A program made the translations under genes and the position numbers. A stretch of 19,318 nt of DNA, from contig DFYS01000082.1 of assembly GCA_002383405.1 (NCBI GenBank), positions 869 to 20,186 on the forward strand. Reading direction: 5' to 3'. The stretch comes from Moorella sp. UBA4076. Lineage in GTDB: Bacteria; Bacillota; DSM-521; Neomoorellales; Neomoorellaceae. The notes under the pieces were generated by a model that had not been told where the DNA came from, searched no databases, and saw only the letters and a program-made list of their open reading frames with translations. Shown piece by piece: positions 7,265 through 14,756 of this stretch; positions within the stretch are counted from its first letter, which is position 1, and every line of letters starts with the position of its first letter.

Positions 7265-7855
7265 ATGCTGGCGGCAGAACTCTATAGGAAGATCTCACCA
7301 ACCAACCCACCGCACCAGCGGATGGAAGACGTGCTCACTTCATATGTATTTTCACTTTTCCGTTATCTGAATGACCTTTCTGTTCCTCTTGCTTTTCTGC
7401 AATGCGCGCAAAATCTCGATGAAAGAAATTTGGCCCTTCACCAGATAAATGAGGTATCTGTGTTTTTCTGGCCCAGATTTACCTTTGGTACGAGTAGGTT
7501 TCGGGAAGCGGATGTCCTACTTCTGCTGACACACCTGAAGAAAGGCCGGACGGCCGTAGTCATAGAAGCTAAATATGATTCAGGTTTGACCAATAGGTCG
7601 GACGGCGTTACAGATGGCGATGAGTCTATGGACGAGCAAAGCGAGACACCGATTTGTTATGGTCACCAGCTGGCAGATGAGTTTTGCGGTATTAAGTGCG
7701 GTTCGTGGCAATCGGAAGAGATCCGTCAGAACATCCATCAAGCGGAACGCAAATTGCTTCTCTACGTTACAGGCAATTATGAGATGCCAAAGACTGAACT
7801 ACAGGAGGCGGTTCGGCATATAGAGAAACGGAGATGTGGCAAAAAAGAGAAATAA
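7265..7855 (+). CDS. PD-(D/E)XK nuclease-like protein, N-terminal part (probably frameshifted)
   Basis: The 196 residues carry the core of a PD-(D/E)XK nuclease fold. E21 lies in an N-terminal helix (HQRMEDVL), D83 is in READVLLLL, and the E101-A102-K103 pair is in TAVVIEAKYDSG. Q135 follows in a helix (YGHQLADEF). This E-D-ExK-Q order is that of restriction-endonuclease-like enzymes. ATG 7265 has AGGGGG (7250-7255) upstream. The frame ends soon after a run of six A's (7840-7845) at KKEK. A -1 shift there continues into the frame of 7834-8157, whose first residues (DIYWVSWRHLHKLL) look like the next part of the same protein. It may therefore be a pseudogene, a sequencing error, or a case of programmed slippage. 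The substrate is unknown. Confidence 0.72.
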   Translation: MLAAELYRKISPTNPPHQRMEDVLTSYVFSLFRYLNDLSVPLAFLQCAQNLDERNLALHQINEVSVFFWPRFTFGTSRFREADVLLLLTHLKKGRTAVVIEAKYDSGLTNRSDGVTDGDESMDEQSETPICYGHQLADEFCGIKCGSWQSEEIRQNIHQAERKLLLYVTGNYEMPKTELQEAVRHIEKRRCGKKEK

Positions 7856-8157
7856 CAGATTGCGGGATAGAAGCAGAACAGGACATCTACTGGGTAAGCT
7901 GGCGCCATCTGCATAAGCTTCTGTCCTGCAGTACCGTATATGCATCCTTATCTGCTGGAGAATCTATGATGCTCCGCGATCTTTTAAGCATTCTGAAATT
8001 GCGCGAATTAGAATGGTTTTCAACTTCGTTTGCTAATCTCCCCCTGATAGATGCATATGAGTCGTTTTTAAAGGCGGATTTTTGGTCATGGCTACAGCCA
8101 GTACATAACTATAAATCGGTGTTTCTTGAAAGCCAGCTAGCAAGGGTTTTACCTTAG
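7834..8157 (+). pseudogene. Continuation of the PD-(D/E)XK protein in the -1 frame, 3' end fused
   Basis: This 107-codon frame overlaps the nuclease-like gene by 22 nt. It has an ATG (7834) but no properly spaced ribosome site, since CGGAG abuts the ATG. Its sequence (DIYWVSWRHLHKLLSC, then MLRDLLSILKLREL) reads as a C-terminal domain after the nuclease core. Joined through the A6 run at 7840-7845, the protein would be about 300 residues. The last codons (8126-8157) run out of frame through a pilin signal sequence, so the natural C-terminus has probably been replaced at a breakpoint before about 8126. It could instead be a separate, translationally coupled small protein, which I consider less likely. 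Confidence 0.55.
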
Positions 8158-8291
8158 TAGAGGTTATGGTTGTTGTCGCTATTATCGGGCTAATATCGGT
8201 TCCAATCTACAATTTCTATTTCCGCGGCTGGCCAGAGGGAGCCAGTACCCCTTCCTACCTTAAGTGTAAAGGGATCTTGGTTGAGTGGTAA
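8126..8291 (+). pseudogene. Stranded type IV prepilin N-terminus (broken pilin gene)
   Basis: The frame from AAG 8142 reads KGFTLVEVMVVVAIIGLIS and continues VPIYNFYF. This is a textbook class III prepilin signal: cleavage after Gly, Phe at +1, Glu at +5 and a hydrophobic helix. The frame stops at 8289-8291 after about 50 codons, and beyond about residue 30 it no longer resembles a pilin. The leader is broken. TTG AAA GCC AGC (8126-8137) would encode a normal short leader (KAS) but is separated from AAG by four extra bases, TAGC (8138-8141), which put a stop in frame. No ribosome site lies upstream. It is therefore non-functional as it stands. pilC ends 4.6 kb upstream, where an orphan ribosome site occurs. 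Confidence 0.75.
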
Positions 8292-8353
8292 ATATCATTT
8301 ATTGCTGTATGGGGCAGGTAATGGTTACTTTCCAGTAAAGGAGCGTAACTGTT

Positions 8354-8824
8354 GTGGAAAGCCGTTCTTTTCGTAGCACCGCATCTTTCGGTAAACGACA
8401 AGAATACGTAGTGATTGGCGAACTACTCCGCCTGGGCTTTGATGTCTACCAAACGCTTGTTGACGACCAGGGTATTGACTGCGTTATCCGGCAGGAGAAA
8501 AACGGCGATCTGCGCTACCTGGACGTTCAAATTAAGGCGCGTTCAAAAGATTGTAATCCCAAAAATGCCGGGCGTTTCGCTGCAATGGAAGTCGTGAACC
8601 CTCGACCAAATTATTTTTTCGTTTTTTACTCAGAACAGGCTAACACTTACTGGGTAGTTCCATCGGAAGAGCTTATCCAACTTGCCCGCCAGAATAAAAG
8701 CGGGCTAAATCAGGGACGGTACACTATTAACTTTTGTAACGTTAGGGCGGATGGTACCGTAACGCCACGTCCAAAGTTTAACCGTTACAGTAATAATTTT
8801 GCTTTATTGGAATGGGTATTGTAG
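8354..8824 (+). CDS. DUF4365-like protein, possible PD-(D/E)XK nuclease
   Basis: This 156-residue protein has GTG 8354 as its start, with AAAGGAG (8337-8343) 10 nt upstream. The N-terminal part GKRQEYVVIGELLRLGFDVYQ-TLVDDQGIDCVI (split here; residues 13-45) and YLDVQIKAR (55-63) match the DUF4365 pattern: E23, D42 in GID and Q59-x-K61. These could be the catalytic residues of a restriction-endonuclease-like fold. No membrane segment or partner domain is visible. DUF4365 proteins are often found in mobile or defence contexts, and some are fused to nucleases or ATPases. Here it stands alone, followed by an IS-derived element and then an adenine methyltransferase. A restriction role paired with that methyltransferase is possible but not shown by the sequence. 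Confidence 0.7.
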   Translation: MESRSFRSTASFGKRQEYVVIGELLRLGFDVYQTLVDDQGIDCVIRQEKNGDLRYLDVQIKARSKDCNPKNAGRFAAMEVVNPRPNYFFVFYSEQANTYWVVPSEELIQLARQNKSGLNQGRYTINFCNVRADGTVTPRPKFNRYSNNFALLEWVL

Positions 8825-8836
8825 CAAAATCGAGTT

Positions 8837-8866
8837 TGTCCCAGCTCTCGTGGAATTTGGGTGGCG
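8837..8866 (+). repeat. Terminal inverted repeat of the IS256-like element (right end)
   Basis: The repeat begins TGTCCCAGCTC, followed by TCGTGGAATTTG and GGTGGCG. It pairs with 9393-9423 on the opposite strand. The two arms differ mainly at five positions after TGTCCC and by one extra A after GAATTTG in the other arm. Confidence 0.75.
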
Positions 8867-8933
8867 TAGCCTCACGGCGTTTTTCACGCTGGGACGACCT
8901 CGTGCGCATCAATGTTAAGCTTCCGTTGTAAGG

Positions 8934-9367
8934 CTACCAGAGGGGGAGTTCACGGTAGCCCTGGAGGCGGTGGAAGCGTTCCTCGGCCTCCAAGAGGCCC
9001 GCCGCACTCCAGCGCAACACCTGCTCTCCGCTTTGCCAACGCTTCACGTCGCGAGCGGCGGACCGCGCCCCCTCAAAGGCGGACTCGATGATCTTGGTGG
9101 ACTTCAGGCTGGTTACCAATACGTCTGGCAGCCCCTTGGAAGACCTTCAGGCCAACGGTGACGGCCAGGGTTAAAAGGCCCTCCTTGGCGGACACCACCA
9201 GACCGGCCAGGGTTGCGGCAACCTGCTCAGGTAAGCGAATTTTCTCGTCTCACTCCACACAAGTCAGGTTTCCAGTAAGAATAATTACTTGGCTTTTTCC
9301 GGCGGTAGGCGGCTCGTGGTATAATGACAGTGGCGGCTCCTCCTTTTGCTTTATTTTCCTCAACCAT
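8934..9367 (-). pseudogene. IS256/mutator-type transposase relic, internally deleted
   Basis: Three frames on the minus strand together give the two ends of a mutator-type transposase. From ATG 9367, MVEENKAKGG runs to NYSYWKPDLCGV. After a frame change, DEKIRLPEQVAATLAGLVV continues through SAKEGLLTLAVTVGLKVFQ. Near 9135-9145 it jumps to GLPDVLVTSLKSTKIIESAF, followed by GARSAARDVKRW and LLEAEERFHRLQGYRELPLW, then stops at 8934. The IESAF-x2-AR-x3-RDVKRW block is the characteristic C-terminus of this family. The whole catalytic centre, about 250-300 residues, is missing, and there are two frame changes, so it is non-functional. Confidence 0.75.
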
Positions 9368-9392
9368 GTTATACCACAACAGGACGGGGAGC

Positions 9393-9423
9393 CGCCACCT
9401 CAAATTCCACGAACCTCGGGACA
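9393..9423 (-). repeat. Terminal inverted repeat of the IS256-like element (left end)
   Basis: Read on the minus strand from 9423 it begins TGTCCCGAGGT, then TCGTGGAATTTG, A, GGTGGCG. It is the partner of the repeat at 8837-8866. Transcription of the transposase relic starts just inside this end. Confidence 0.75.
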
Positions 9424-9484
9424 TCCTCTTTACATAAATCAGGGAGCTGTTCACATTTAGTTCACTTACGAAAAGGGCTAAAAT

Positions 9485-10318
9485 ATGGCGCCAAATAGAT
9501 TAGTTGCCCCTGTACTAAAATGGGTTGGCGGCAAACGGCAAATAATAGGCCAAATTATGCAATACGTACCAGAGAGCTTTTCCACATATTATGAGCCCTT
9601 CGTTGGTGGCGGAGCTGTCTTATTTGAGCTGCAACCAGCGAAAGCCGTTGTCAATGACACCAACAGGGAATTAATAAACCTTTACATGGTTATTAAGGAC
9701 AACGTTGAAGAATTGATCACGGACCTCAAGCAACATCGCAACGATAAAAATTATTTTTATCAGCTACGCGGGCTGGACCGGGACAGAGATAGCTACAACA
9801 AGCTGACGCCCGTCCAGAGGGCCTCGAGGATGATTTATCTCAACAGGACATGCTATAATGGCCTGTTTAGAGTTAATAAGGCCGGCGAATTCAATACCCC
9901 TTTCGGGAATTACAAGAACCCCAGGATTGTGGACGCGATCACTTTAAGAGCCGTCAGTAATTATTTCAACAGAGCTGATATTACCTTTACCTGCAGGGAT
10001 TTTGAGGAGGTATTAGAAGGAGCGGAGAAGGGGGCCTTTGTCTACCTTGACCCCCCCTACGACCCGGTTTCCGCTACCGCCAATTTCACCGATTACGACA
10101 GGGGAGGGTTTGACCGGGACGAGCAGATACGGTTGAAAAAGACCTGCGACCGCCTGAACCTGAAGGGCATAAATTTCCTGCTTTCCAATTCAGCGACAGA
10201 TTTTATCAAAGACCTTTATCGGGATTACCGAATAGAGGTGATCCAGGCCAAAAGGCCAATTAACTCTAAGGCTGACAAACGCGGGGAAATCGATGAAGTG
10301 CTGGTGATGAATTTTTGA
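9485..10318 (+). CDS. dam: Dam/DpnM-type adenine-N6 DNA methyltransferase (D12 class)
   Basis: This 277-residue protein has the length and all motifs of a D12-class, alpha-type N6-adenine methyltransferase. KWVGGKRQ (12-19) and PFVGGGAV (38-45, the AdoMet-binding FxGxG) come first. NRTCYNGLFRVNKAGEFN (120-137) and FGNYKNP follow in the target-recognition part. The catalytic motif IV is LDPPYDP (188-194), then TANFTDYDRGGF. TANFT-Y with DPPY and the NG-FR-N-GEFN block are shared with enzymes that methylate GATC, so that target is likely. The start ATG 9485 has only a weak AAGGG upstream. No DpnII-like endonuclease gene adjoins it. The nearest nuclease candidate is the DUF4365 gene, separated from it by an IS remnant, so this may be an orphan methylase or half of a disrupted restriction system. 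Confidence 0.9.
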   Translation: MAPNRLVAPVLKWVGGKRQIIGQIMQYVPESFSTYYEPFVGGGAVLFELQPAKAVVNDTNRELINLYMVIKDNVEELITDLKQHRNDKNYFYQLRGLDRDRDSYNKLTPVQRASRMIYLNRTCYNGLFRVNKAGEFNTPFGNYKNPRIVDAITLRAVSNYFNRADITFTCRDFEEVLEGAEKGAFVYLDPPYDPVSATANFTDYDRGGFDRDEQIRLKKTCDRLNLKGINFLLSNSATDFIKDLYRDYRIEVIQAKRPINSKADKRGEIDEVLVMNF

Positions 10319-10533
10319 GTTAGGGGTGGACGCCCATACTGACCTGATGGCCGGCGTTATTACCCTGCCGGGCAGCGGGCCTGCAGGTCTGACGCTGTTC
10401 CTATAAATTGGTGCCATATTTAAAGATGAGCTAATTATCCTGTCGCCATAAATCAATGAGGCAATCGCGGTGTATCGCGCCCCGAAGCAGGTTTTAGATG
10501 CGCCGGCACTGGCGCGCAGGGAAAATTCTTGCC
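10319..10533. other. Convergent intergenic region between dam and the tre operon
   Basis: I see no gene here. GCGCC (10500-10504) and GGCGC (10511-10515) form a small hairpin just past the stop codon of the last tre-operon gene. It has no T-tract on either strand, so a Rho-independent terminator is not supported. A GC-rich palindromic patch lies near 10350-10395 after dam, also without a T run. Confidence 0.4.
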
Positions 10534-10535
10534 TT
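10520..10535. repeat. 16-bp direct repeat, copy at the 3' end of the tre operon
   Basis: GGAAAATTCTTGCCTT occurs here, overlapping the stop codon of the last gene of the operon. It recurs exactly at 19272-19287, upstream of the first gene. The two copies bracket the whole four-gene operon. Confidence 0.6.
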
Positions 10536-11802
10536 AATTGCGGCTCGCATCCCCCTGCCTCCTGCTTCCTGCCTTCATTTCAGCCCGGCGCTGCCCGTCG
10601 AGCAGATTGATCATCTTGAGCCAGTTATACAGGTACACTGGCAGGATATAATGCTGGCGTACATGTTCCCGGCCGGCGGCACCCAAACGCCGGCCCAGAG
10701 CGGGGTCGGCCAGCAGGCGTTCCACCTGGCCGGCCGTTTCTTCTACCGTCCGGGCGGTCAGCCCGGTTTTACCGTCAATTACCTGGTGCGCCAGGCCGCC
10801 GGCGGAAGTAGCGACCAGGGGTTTGCCCTTCCATAGAGCCTCAGCAGCAGTCAATCCAAAACCCTCCCGCAATGACTTTTGCACCACTACATCGGCGCGC
10901 CGCTGTAAGACGTTGATTTCCAGATTGGCATCAGGAGGCAAAGCCAGGATCGTGATGTCGGGGTCACCCTCGGCCAGCGCCTGGACCTCATTCAGGATAA
11001 CTGCTCCCTCCGGGTCGTCAGCGGCGCTGCCACCAGCCAGAAGCAGGCGGCAGGGTCTCGCTTGCCTTACCAGTTTAAAAACCTCGATAACGCCGGCAGG
11101 GTCCTTGAGCCGGTCGAAACGAGATACCTGGAGGATTACCGGCGGGCCTTCCGGGTCGATACCCAGCCTGGCAAGGATTGCTTCGTATTCGTCAGGGGAT
11201 ATATCTTTATTTTTATCAGACAGGGGGTCGATGGCCGGCGGCATGAAGTACTGGAGTACCGGCAGGTTACGGGCGTATTCCGGCAGGTGGAAGACGGCGA
11301 TATCACAGACGGCCACCATTGGCGCCAGGAAATACCAGACCGCCGGCGCAGCATAACGCGGGTCAACGTGACAGTACCAGAGCCAACGGCTGTTGCTTTT
11401 ACTGCGGAAAGCAGTTAACCCCAGGGGCTGCTGGTCATGGATTACCACCAGGTCGTTATCCCCCGTGACCAGGTGCTGGTTTTGATGGGCTATAGCGAGA
11501 TAACTCTCCAGCATCTCACCGCTGACATGCACCGGCTGGCCATGGATGCCGTTGTGAAATTGCTTGGTAGTATGAAAAAATTCCGGGTTCCCGGTGAGCA
11601 CCTGCCAACCGGCGACCAGTCCCGCCTCCGCCATCAGGGGGACAAGGGACTTTAAGATCTCGGCCACCCCACCACCGCTTCTGGTGGAATTAATATGCAA
11701 AATTTTGTACCCCTGTAAATTCTCCCCCAGAGAGTTGATATTATCTATCAGGGCACTTCCGACCAGGTCTTCATAGTCTTTAAGGCTTACCTGATGGACC
11801 AT
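10534..11802 (-). CDS. treT: TreT-like trehalose synthase (GT4 glycosyltransferase)
   Basis: This 422-residue GT-B fold glycosyltransferase resembles trehalose glycosyltransferring synthase, which makes trehalose from NDP-glucose and glucose and can run in reverse. The N-terminal VSLKDYEDLVG and LHINSTRSGGGVAEIL (about 35-50) are the TreT hallmark. QVSRFDRLKDP (about 225-235) and the GT4 nucleotide-sugar site EGFGLTAAE with E313 and E321 follow. The frame is open to ATG 11886, which overlaps the treY stop as TAATG. I prefer ATG 11802 because GGGAAGGAAG lies about 9 nt upstream and family members begin there; ATG 11886 is the alternative. It is the last gene of the operon. A glucosyltransferase with another acceptor cannot be excluded. 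Confidence 0.82.
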   Translation of the reverse strand: MVHQVSLKDYEDLVGSALIDNINSLGENLQGYKILHINSTRSGGGVAEILKSLVPLMAEAGLVAGWQVLTGNPEFFHTTKQFHNGIHGQPVHVSGEMLESYLAIAHQNQHLVTGDNDLVVIHDQQPLGLTAFRSKSNSRWLWYCHVDPRYAAPAVWYFLAPMVAVCDIAVFHLPEYARNLPVLQYFMPPAIDPLSDKNKDISPDEYEAILARLGIDPEGPPVILQVSRFDRLKDPAGVIEVFKLVRQARPCRLLLAGGSAADDPEGAVILNEVQALAEGDPDITILALPPDANLEINVLQRRADVVVQKSLREGFGLTAAEALWKGKPLVATSAGGLAHQVIDGKTGLTARTVEETAGQVERLLADPALGRRLGAAGREHVRQHYILPVYLYNWLKMINLLDGQRRAEMKAGSRRQGDASRN

Positions 11803-11885
11803 ACTGGCTGCTTCCTTCCCTTTGCAAAGATGGGGATGCGGGTATCCGGCACCGGTCACTTGCACCCTGCTGGTAGAGGTATACA

Positions 11886-14756
11886 TTATACCGGCAAACC
11901 CTCCAGCAAGGCGACCGGAAAATTCTGCAAGGCACGGGCAAGGGTAAAAATTTTGCCGTCGGGGGAAGGGTCGCCGGCTATAATCTCTCCTGTTAAGATA
12001 TTATGCCAGCTACCCGGAGCTGGTTCAGGTATTCTGAGGGCTGTTGCCTGCCATTCACTTGCCCCGGGCAGGGAGCCGGGGTCTGGCAGCCTGTCCGCGG
12101 TAAGGTTTATCTGGTCCTCCAGCTGCAGCCGCGCCAGCTGGCGGGGTACCACTACCAGCGCCCATTCCCGGCCCCGCTGCCGGGCGAAGGCGCAGCTATT
12201 TCCCGCCCAGGGCCCGGTTACTGTCACCGGGATATACTCACCGCCGGCGAATAGTTCCTGGTGTTCATGGCGGAAATGCAGAGACTTATAAGTCAAGTAA
12301 AGTTTGACCCGGCCATCATGCCAGCCGGCCAGGAGTTTTCTTGCTAAAGCCAGCTGGCCTTCCCTTTCATCTTCCTGGAGCCTTTGCAGCAGGAGAGCCC
12401 GCTTTTTAAAATCAACCGGGCGCCGGTTATCGGGATCAGCAAGGCTGAAATCCCAGAGCTCGGTTCCCTGGTAGAAGTCAGGTACTCCCGGGCTGGTTAT
12501 TTTGAGCAGTACCTGGGCGAGCGAATTCCAGGCTCCATAATAGGCGATGACTTTTTGCCATTCCCGGAAGTCCGGCAGGAAGCGGTTCCCATCTCCCGCT
12601 GCTAAAATGGCGGTCATAAACGCTTGCAGGGCATCTTCATAGTCCCTGTTGGGATCAAGCCAGCTGGTGTGGACCTTAGCCTCCCGCGCCGCCTTGACCA
12701 GATAAGCGCGCAGGCGTTCCTTGAAGGCAGGTATTTCTTCCTCCAGCAGCGGCCAGGCACCGGTAAGGGTCTGGTAGATAAACAGCTCCATATCGCTGTC
12801 AGGTACAGGCCGGCCCTTGATTTTTAACTTTCGGGGCTCGTTCCAATGCCGCCAGCGCGCGAGCCTTGCCGCCCAGGCCGCAGGGATCGCCGCCAGGACG
12901 TTCATCCGGGCGCGGACATCTTCGCTGCGTTTGGTATCATGGGTGGATGTGGCATTCAGGGTGTGTGGCCGCCGCTCGCGCCGCATTTTATTAAACTGAT
13001 GCCAAACAGGGAGCGACGTACCCCAGGCGCGGGGGTCGCTGCCTACTTCATTAAGGGATAGTAACCGGTTGGCGATATAAAGGCAGGTATCCTCATAGCC
13101 CTTGGCCATCACCGGGCCGGTAAACTGTTGCCAGCGCATTACGAACTGTAACCACTGCTGCCGTTCTGCAGGGGGCAAAGATGCAGGATAATCCAGTAAC
13201 AGTACCCGGCGAAGGAAACGACAGGCTGGAGCGATGTCCGGGCGCCCGTCAAGAGCTGCAGCCACAGCAGTTTCAATGTAGCCCCGGTCCGCCTGGGCTA
13301 CACGGGAGCTGCGGGTATAAGTGCGGTAGATGCCCAGGCTGGCGGTAACTTCCACCAGGGCCTCTTCCAGCTCGCGCAGGGTAAGGTCGTGACCGAGGCG
13401 GTCCCCGGCCGCCAGGCGACCCAGCTGCTGCACCAGGTTCCGCACCTCGCTGGGAAATAGTTGTCTCATTACCATCTTCTTCTGGCTATTGGCAATCTTC
13501 ACCGTGCCGGCCGGGGAACCACTATACCTGGCATATAGCGCCTCCAGGGTGGCAAGGCCATCCCTGGCGACGAAAAGACCGTTTAACACATTTAAAAAAT
13601 CGTAGCCGGTTGTTCCCATTACCGGCCAGGTGGCGGGCAGCTCTTCATCGCTGCTTAGTATTTTCTCGACCACCACATAGAATGGGGAGGGCTGCCCTAT
13701 CCTGCTAAGGTGTTCCTGCAGCCGCTGGAGGTACTCCTGCGGATCGTACAAACCGTCAATATGGTCGATACGTAAACCGGTAACCTGCCCTGCGGCAATC
13801 AATTGCCAGATCAACGCGTGCGTCGCCGCCAGGACATCTTGCTTTTCTATAGATACCCCTACCAGGCCGCTGACGTCAAAGAAACGCCGGTAGTTGATAT
13901 CCTCTCTGCCGGCCCGCCAGAAGACCAGGCGATAGTGCTGTTGCGCCAGGATACTCTCCAGCTGGCTGAAGCTCTGCGGGTCGCCTTTGCTACCATTTAA
14001 TTTGCGCAGGTTCGCGTCAATAAATGCTTTTACGGGCGGCTGATTTTTGTAAAGATGCCGGAGGCTCTGCCAGGCCTCCTGCCAGGCAGATAACGGCTCG
14101 CCTGCCCCGGGGGGAGGAGCTGCCGGGAAGGAGGCAAGCAGGTTCAGCAGTTGTGATAGCGCCGGGTCGGCAGGGCTGGTATCCCGGCTTAGTATTTCCG
14201 CCCAGCCGTCCAGAATCCGGCGGCAGGAAAGGGGGCTGAGCGGGAATTGCTTTTCATGGTAACCGATCCGCAACCCCTCTGTTGCCAGCTGCAGGGTTAG
14301 TTGCTGGTTTTCCAATACCCTGCCAAAGGGCTCCTCCAGGACCGGCAACAACAATTTACCAGCCAGCTCCGAGCGGGCCGGCTGCCAGTCAATATCAAAG
14401 CAGCTTGCATAAGGCGAATGGCGCCCGTGACGGAGGACGTCCCACCACCAGGGATTTTCAGGGCTGGCTGCCAGGTGGTTGGGGACGATATCCATCAGGA
14501 GCCCCATATGATGCTCTTTGAGGGTTGCGGCCAGCGCGGTGAAATCATCCCCGGTCCCCAGTTCCGGGTTTAATACCCGCGGATCAATTACGTCATACCC
14601 GTGGGGACTTCCCTTTCTGGCTTGCAGCAATGGCGAAGTATAAATATCGCTAATCCCCAGTTGATGCAGGTACGGTACCAGCGCCTGCGCCTCAGTGAAG
14701 CGAAACTGGCGGTTAAACTGGAGCCGGTAGGTAGCAATCGGGATGCGGCTAACCAT
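11886..14756 (-). CDS. treY: Malto-oligosyltrehalose synthase TreY (GH13_26)
   Basis: TreY isomerises the reducing-end alpha-1,4 bond of malto-oligosaccharides to an alpha,alpha-1,1 bond, giving maltooligosyl-trehalose in the cytoplasm. The start IPIATYRLQFNRQFRFTEA is typical. GH13 regions are all present: DIVPNHLA (89-96), GLRIDHIDGLYDP with nucleophile D331, VVVEKIL with acid/base E374, and NATSTHDTKRSED with H606 and D607. TGPVMAKGYEDTCLY (546-560) is a TreY-specific block. At 956 residues it is at the long end of the family, with no sign of fusion. Its start overlaps the end of the GH57 gene by 8 nt and its stop abuts the treT frame, so translation is coupled. Its product is the substrate of TreZ, encoded two genes upstream. 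Confidence 0.95.
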   Translation of the reverse strand: MVSRIPIATYRLQFNRQFRFTEAQALVPYLHQLGISDIYTSPLLQARKGSPHGYDVIDPRVLNPELGTGDDFTALAATLKEHHMGLLMDIVPNHLAASPENPWWWDVLRHGRHSPYASCFDIDWQPARSELAGKLLLPVLEEPFGRVLENQQLTLQLATEGLRIGYHEKQFPLSPLSCRRILDGWAEILSRDTSPADPALSQLLNLLASFPAAPPPGAGEPLSAWQEAWQSLRHLYKNQPPVKAFIDANLRKLNGSKGDPQSFSQLESILAQQHYRLVFWRAGREDINYRRFFDVSGLVGVSIEKQDVLAATHALIWQLIAAGQVTGLRIDHIDGLYDPQEYLQRLQEHLSRIGQPSPFYVVVEKILSSDEELPATWPVMGTTGYDFLNVLNGLFVARDGLATLEALYARYSGSPAGTVKIANSQKKMVMRQLFPSEVRNLVQQLGRLAAGDRLGHDLTLRELEEALVEVTASLGIYRTYTRSSRVAQADRGYIETAVAAALDGRPDIAPACRFLRRVLLLDYPASLPPAERQQWLQFVMRWQQFTGPVMAKGYEDTCLYIANRLLSLNEVGSDPRAWGTSLPVWHQFNKMRRERRPHTLNATSTHDTKRSEDVRARMNVLAAIPAAWAARLARWRHWNEPRKLKIKGRPVPDSDMELFIYQTLTGAWPLLEEEIPAFKERLRAYLVKAAREAKVHTSWLDPNRDYEDALQAFMTAILAAGDGNRFLPDFREWQKVIAYYGAWNSLAQVLLKITSPGVPDFYQGTELWDFSLADPDNRRPVDFKKRALLLQRLQEDEREGQLALARKLLAGWHDGRVKLYLTYKSLHFRHEHQELFAGGEYIPVTVTGPWAGNSCAFARQRGREWALVVVPRQLARLQLEDQINLTADRLPDPGSLPGASEWQATALRIPEPAPGSWHNILTGEIIAGDPSPDGKIFTLARALQNFPVALLEGLPV

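Larger units (their letters stand above)
8837..9423 (-). mobile_element. Deletion derivative of an IS256-type insertion sequence
   Basis: This 587-bp element is bounded by related inverted repeats. The right end 8837-8866 starts TGTCCC and contains TCGTGGAATTTG and GGTGGCG. The left end, on the minus strand from 9423 inward, starts TGTCCC and contains the same TCGTGGAATTTG and GGTGGCG. Inside is a transposase relic on the minus strand that joins N-terminal and C-terminal pieces. Full-length relatives are about 1.3-1.5 kb, so more than half is gone. No target duplication is seen: the 8 bases outside each end, ATCGAGTT and TCCTCTTT, differ. With both ends present, it could still be moved in trans by an intact relative. 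Confidence 0.75.

Noticed and set aside
8829..9431. Target-site duplication flanking the IS256-like element.
   Set aside because: The 8 bases on either side, ATCGAGTT and TCCTCTTT, do not match.
9158..9460. A 100-codon plus-strand frame across the IS element.
   Set aside because: It is antisense to the transposase relic, has no ribosome site and crosses the terminal repeat.
10499..10518. Intrinsic terminator for the tre operon.
   Set aside because: Only a 5-bp perfect stem, with no T-tract on the minus strand (ATCTAAAACC follows).
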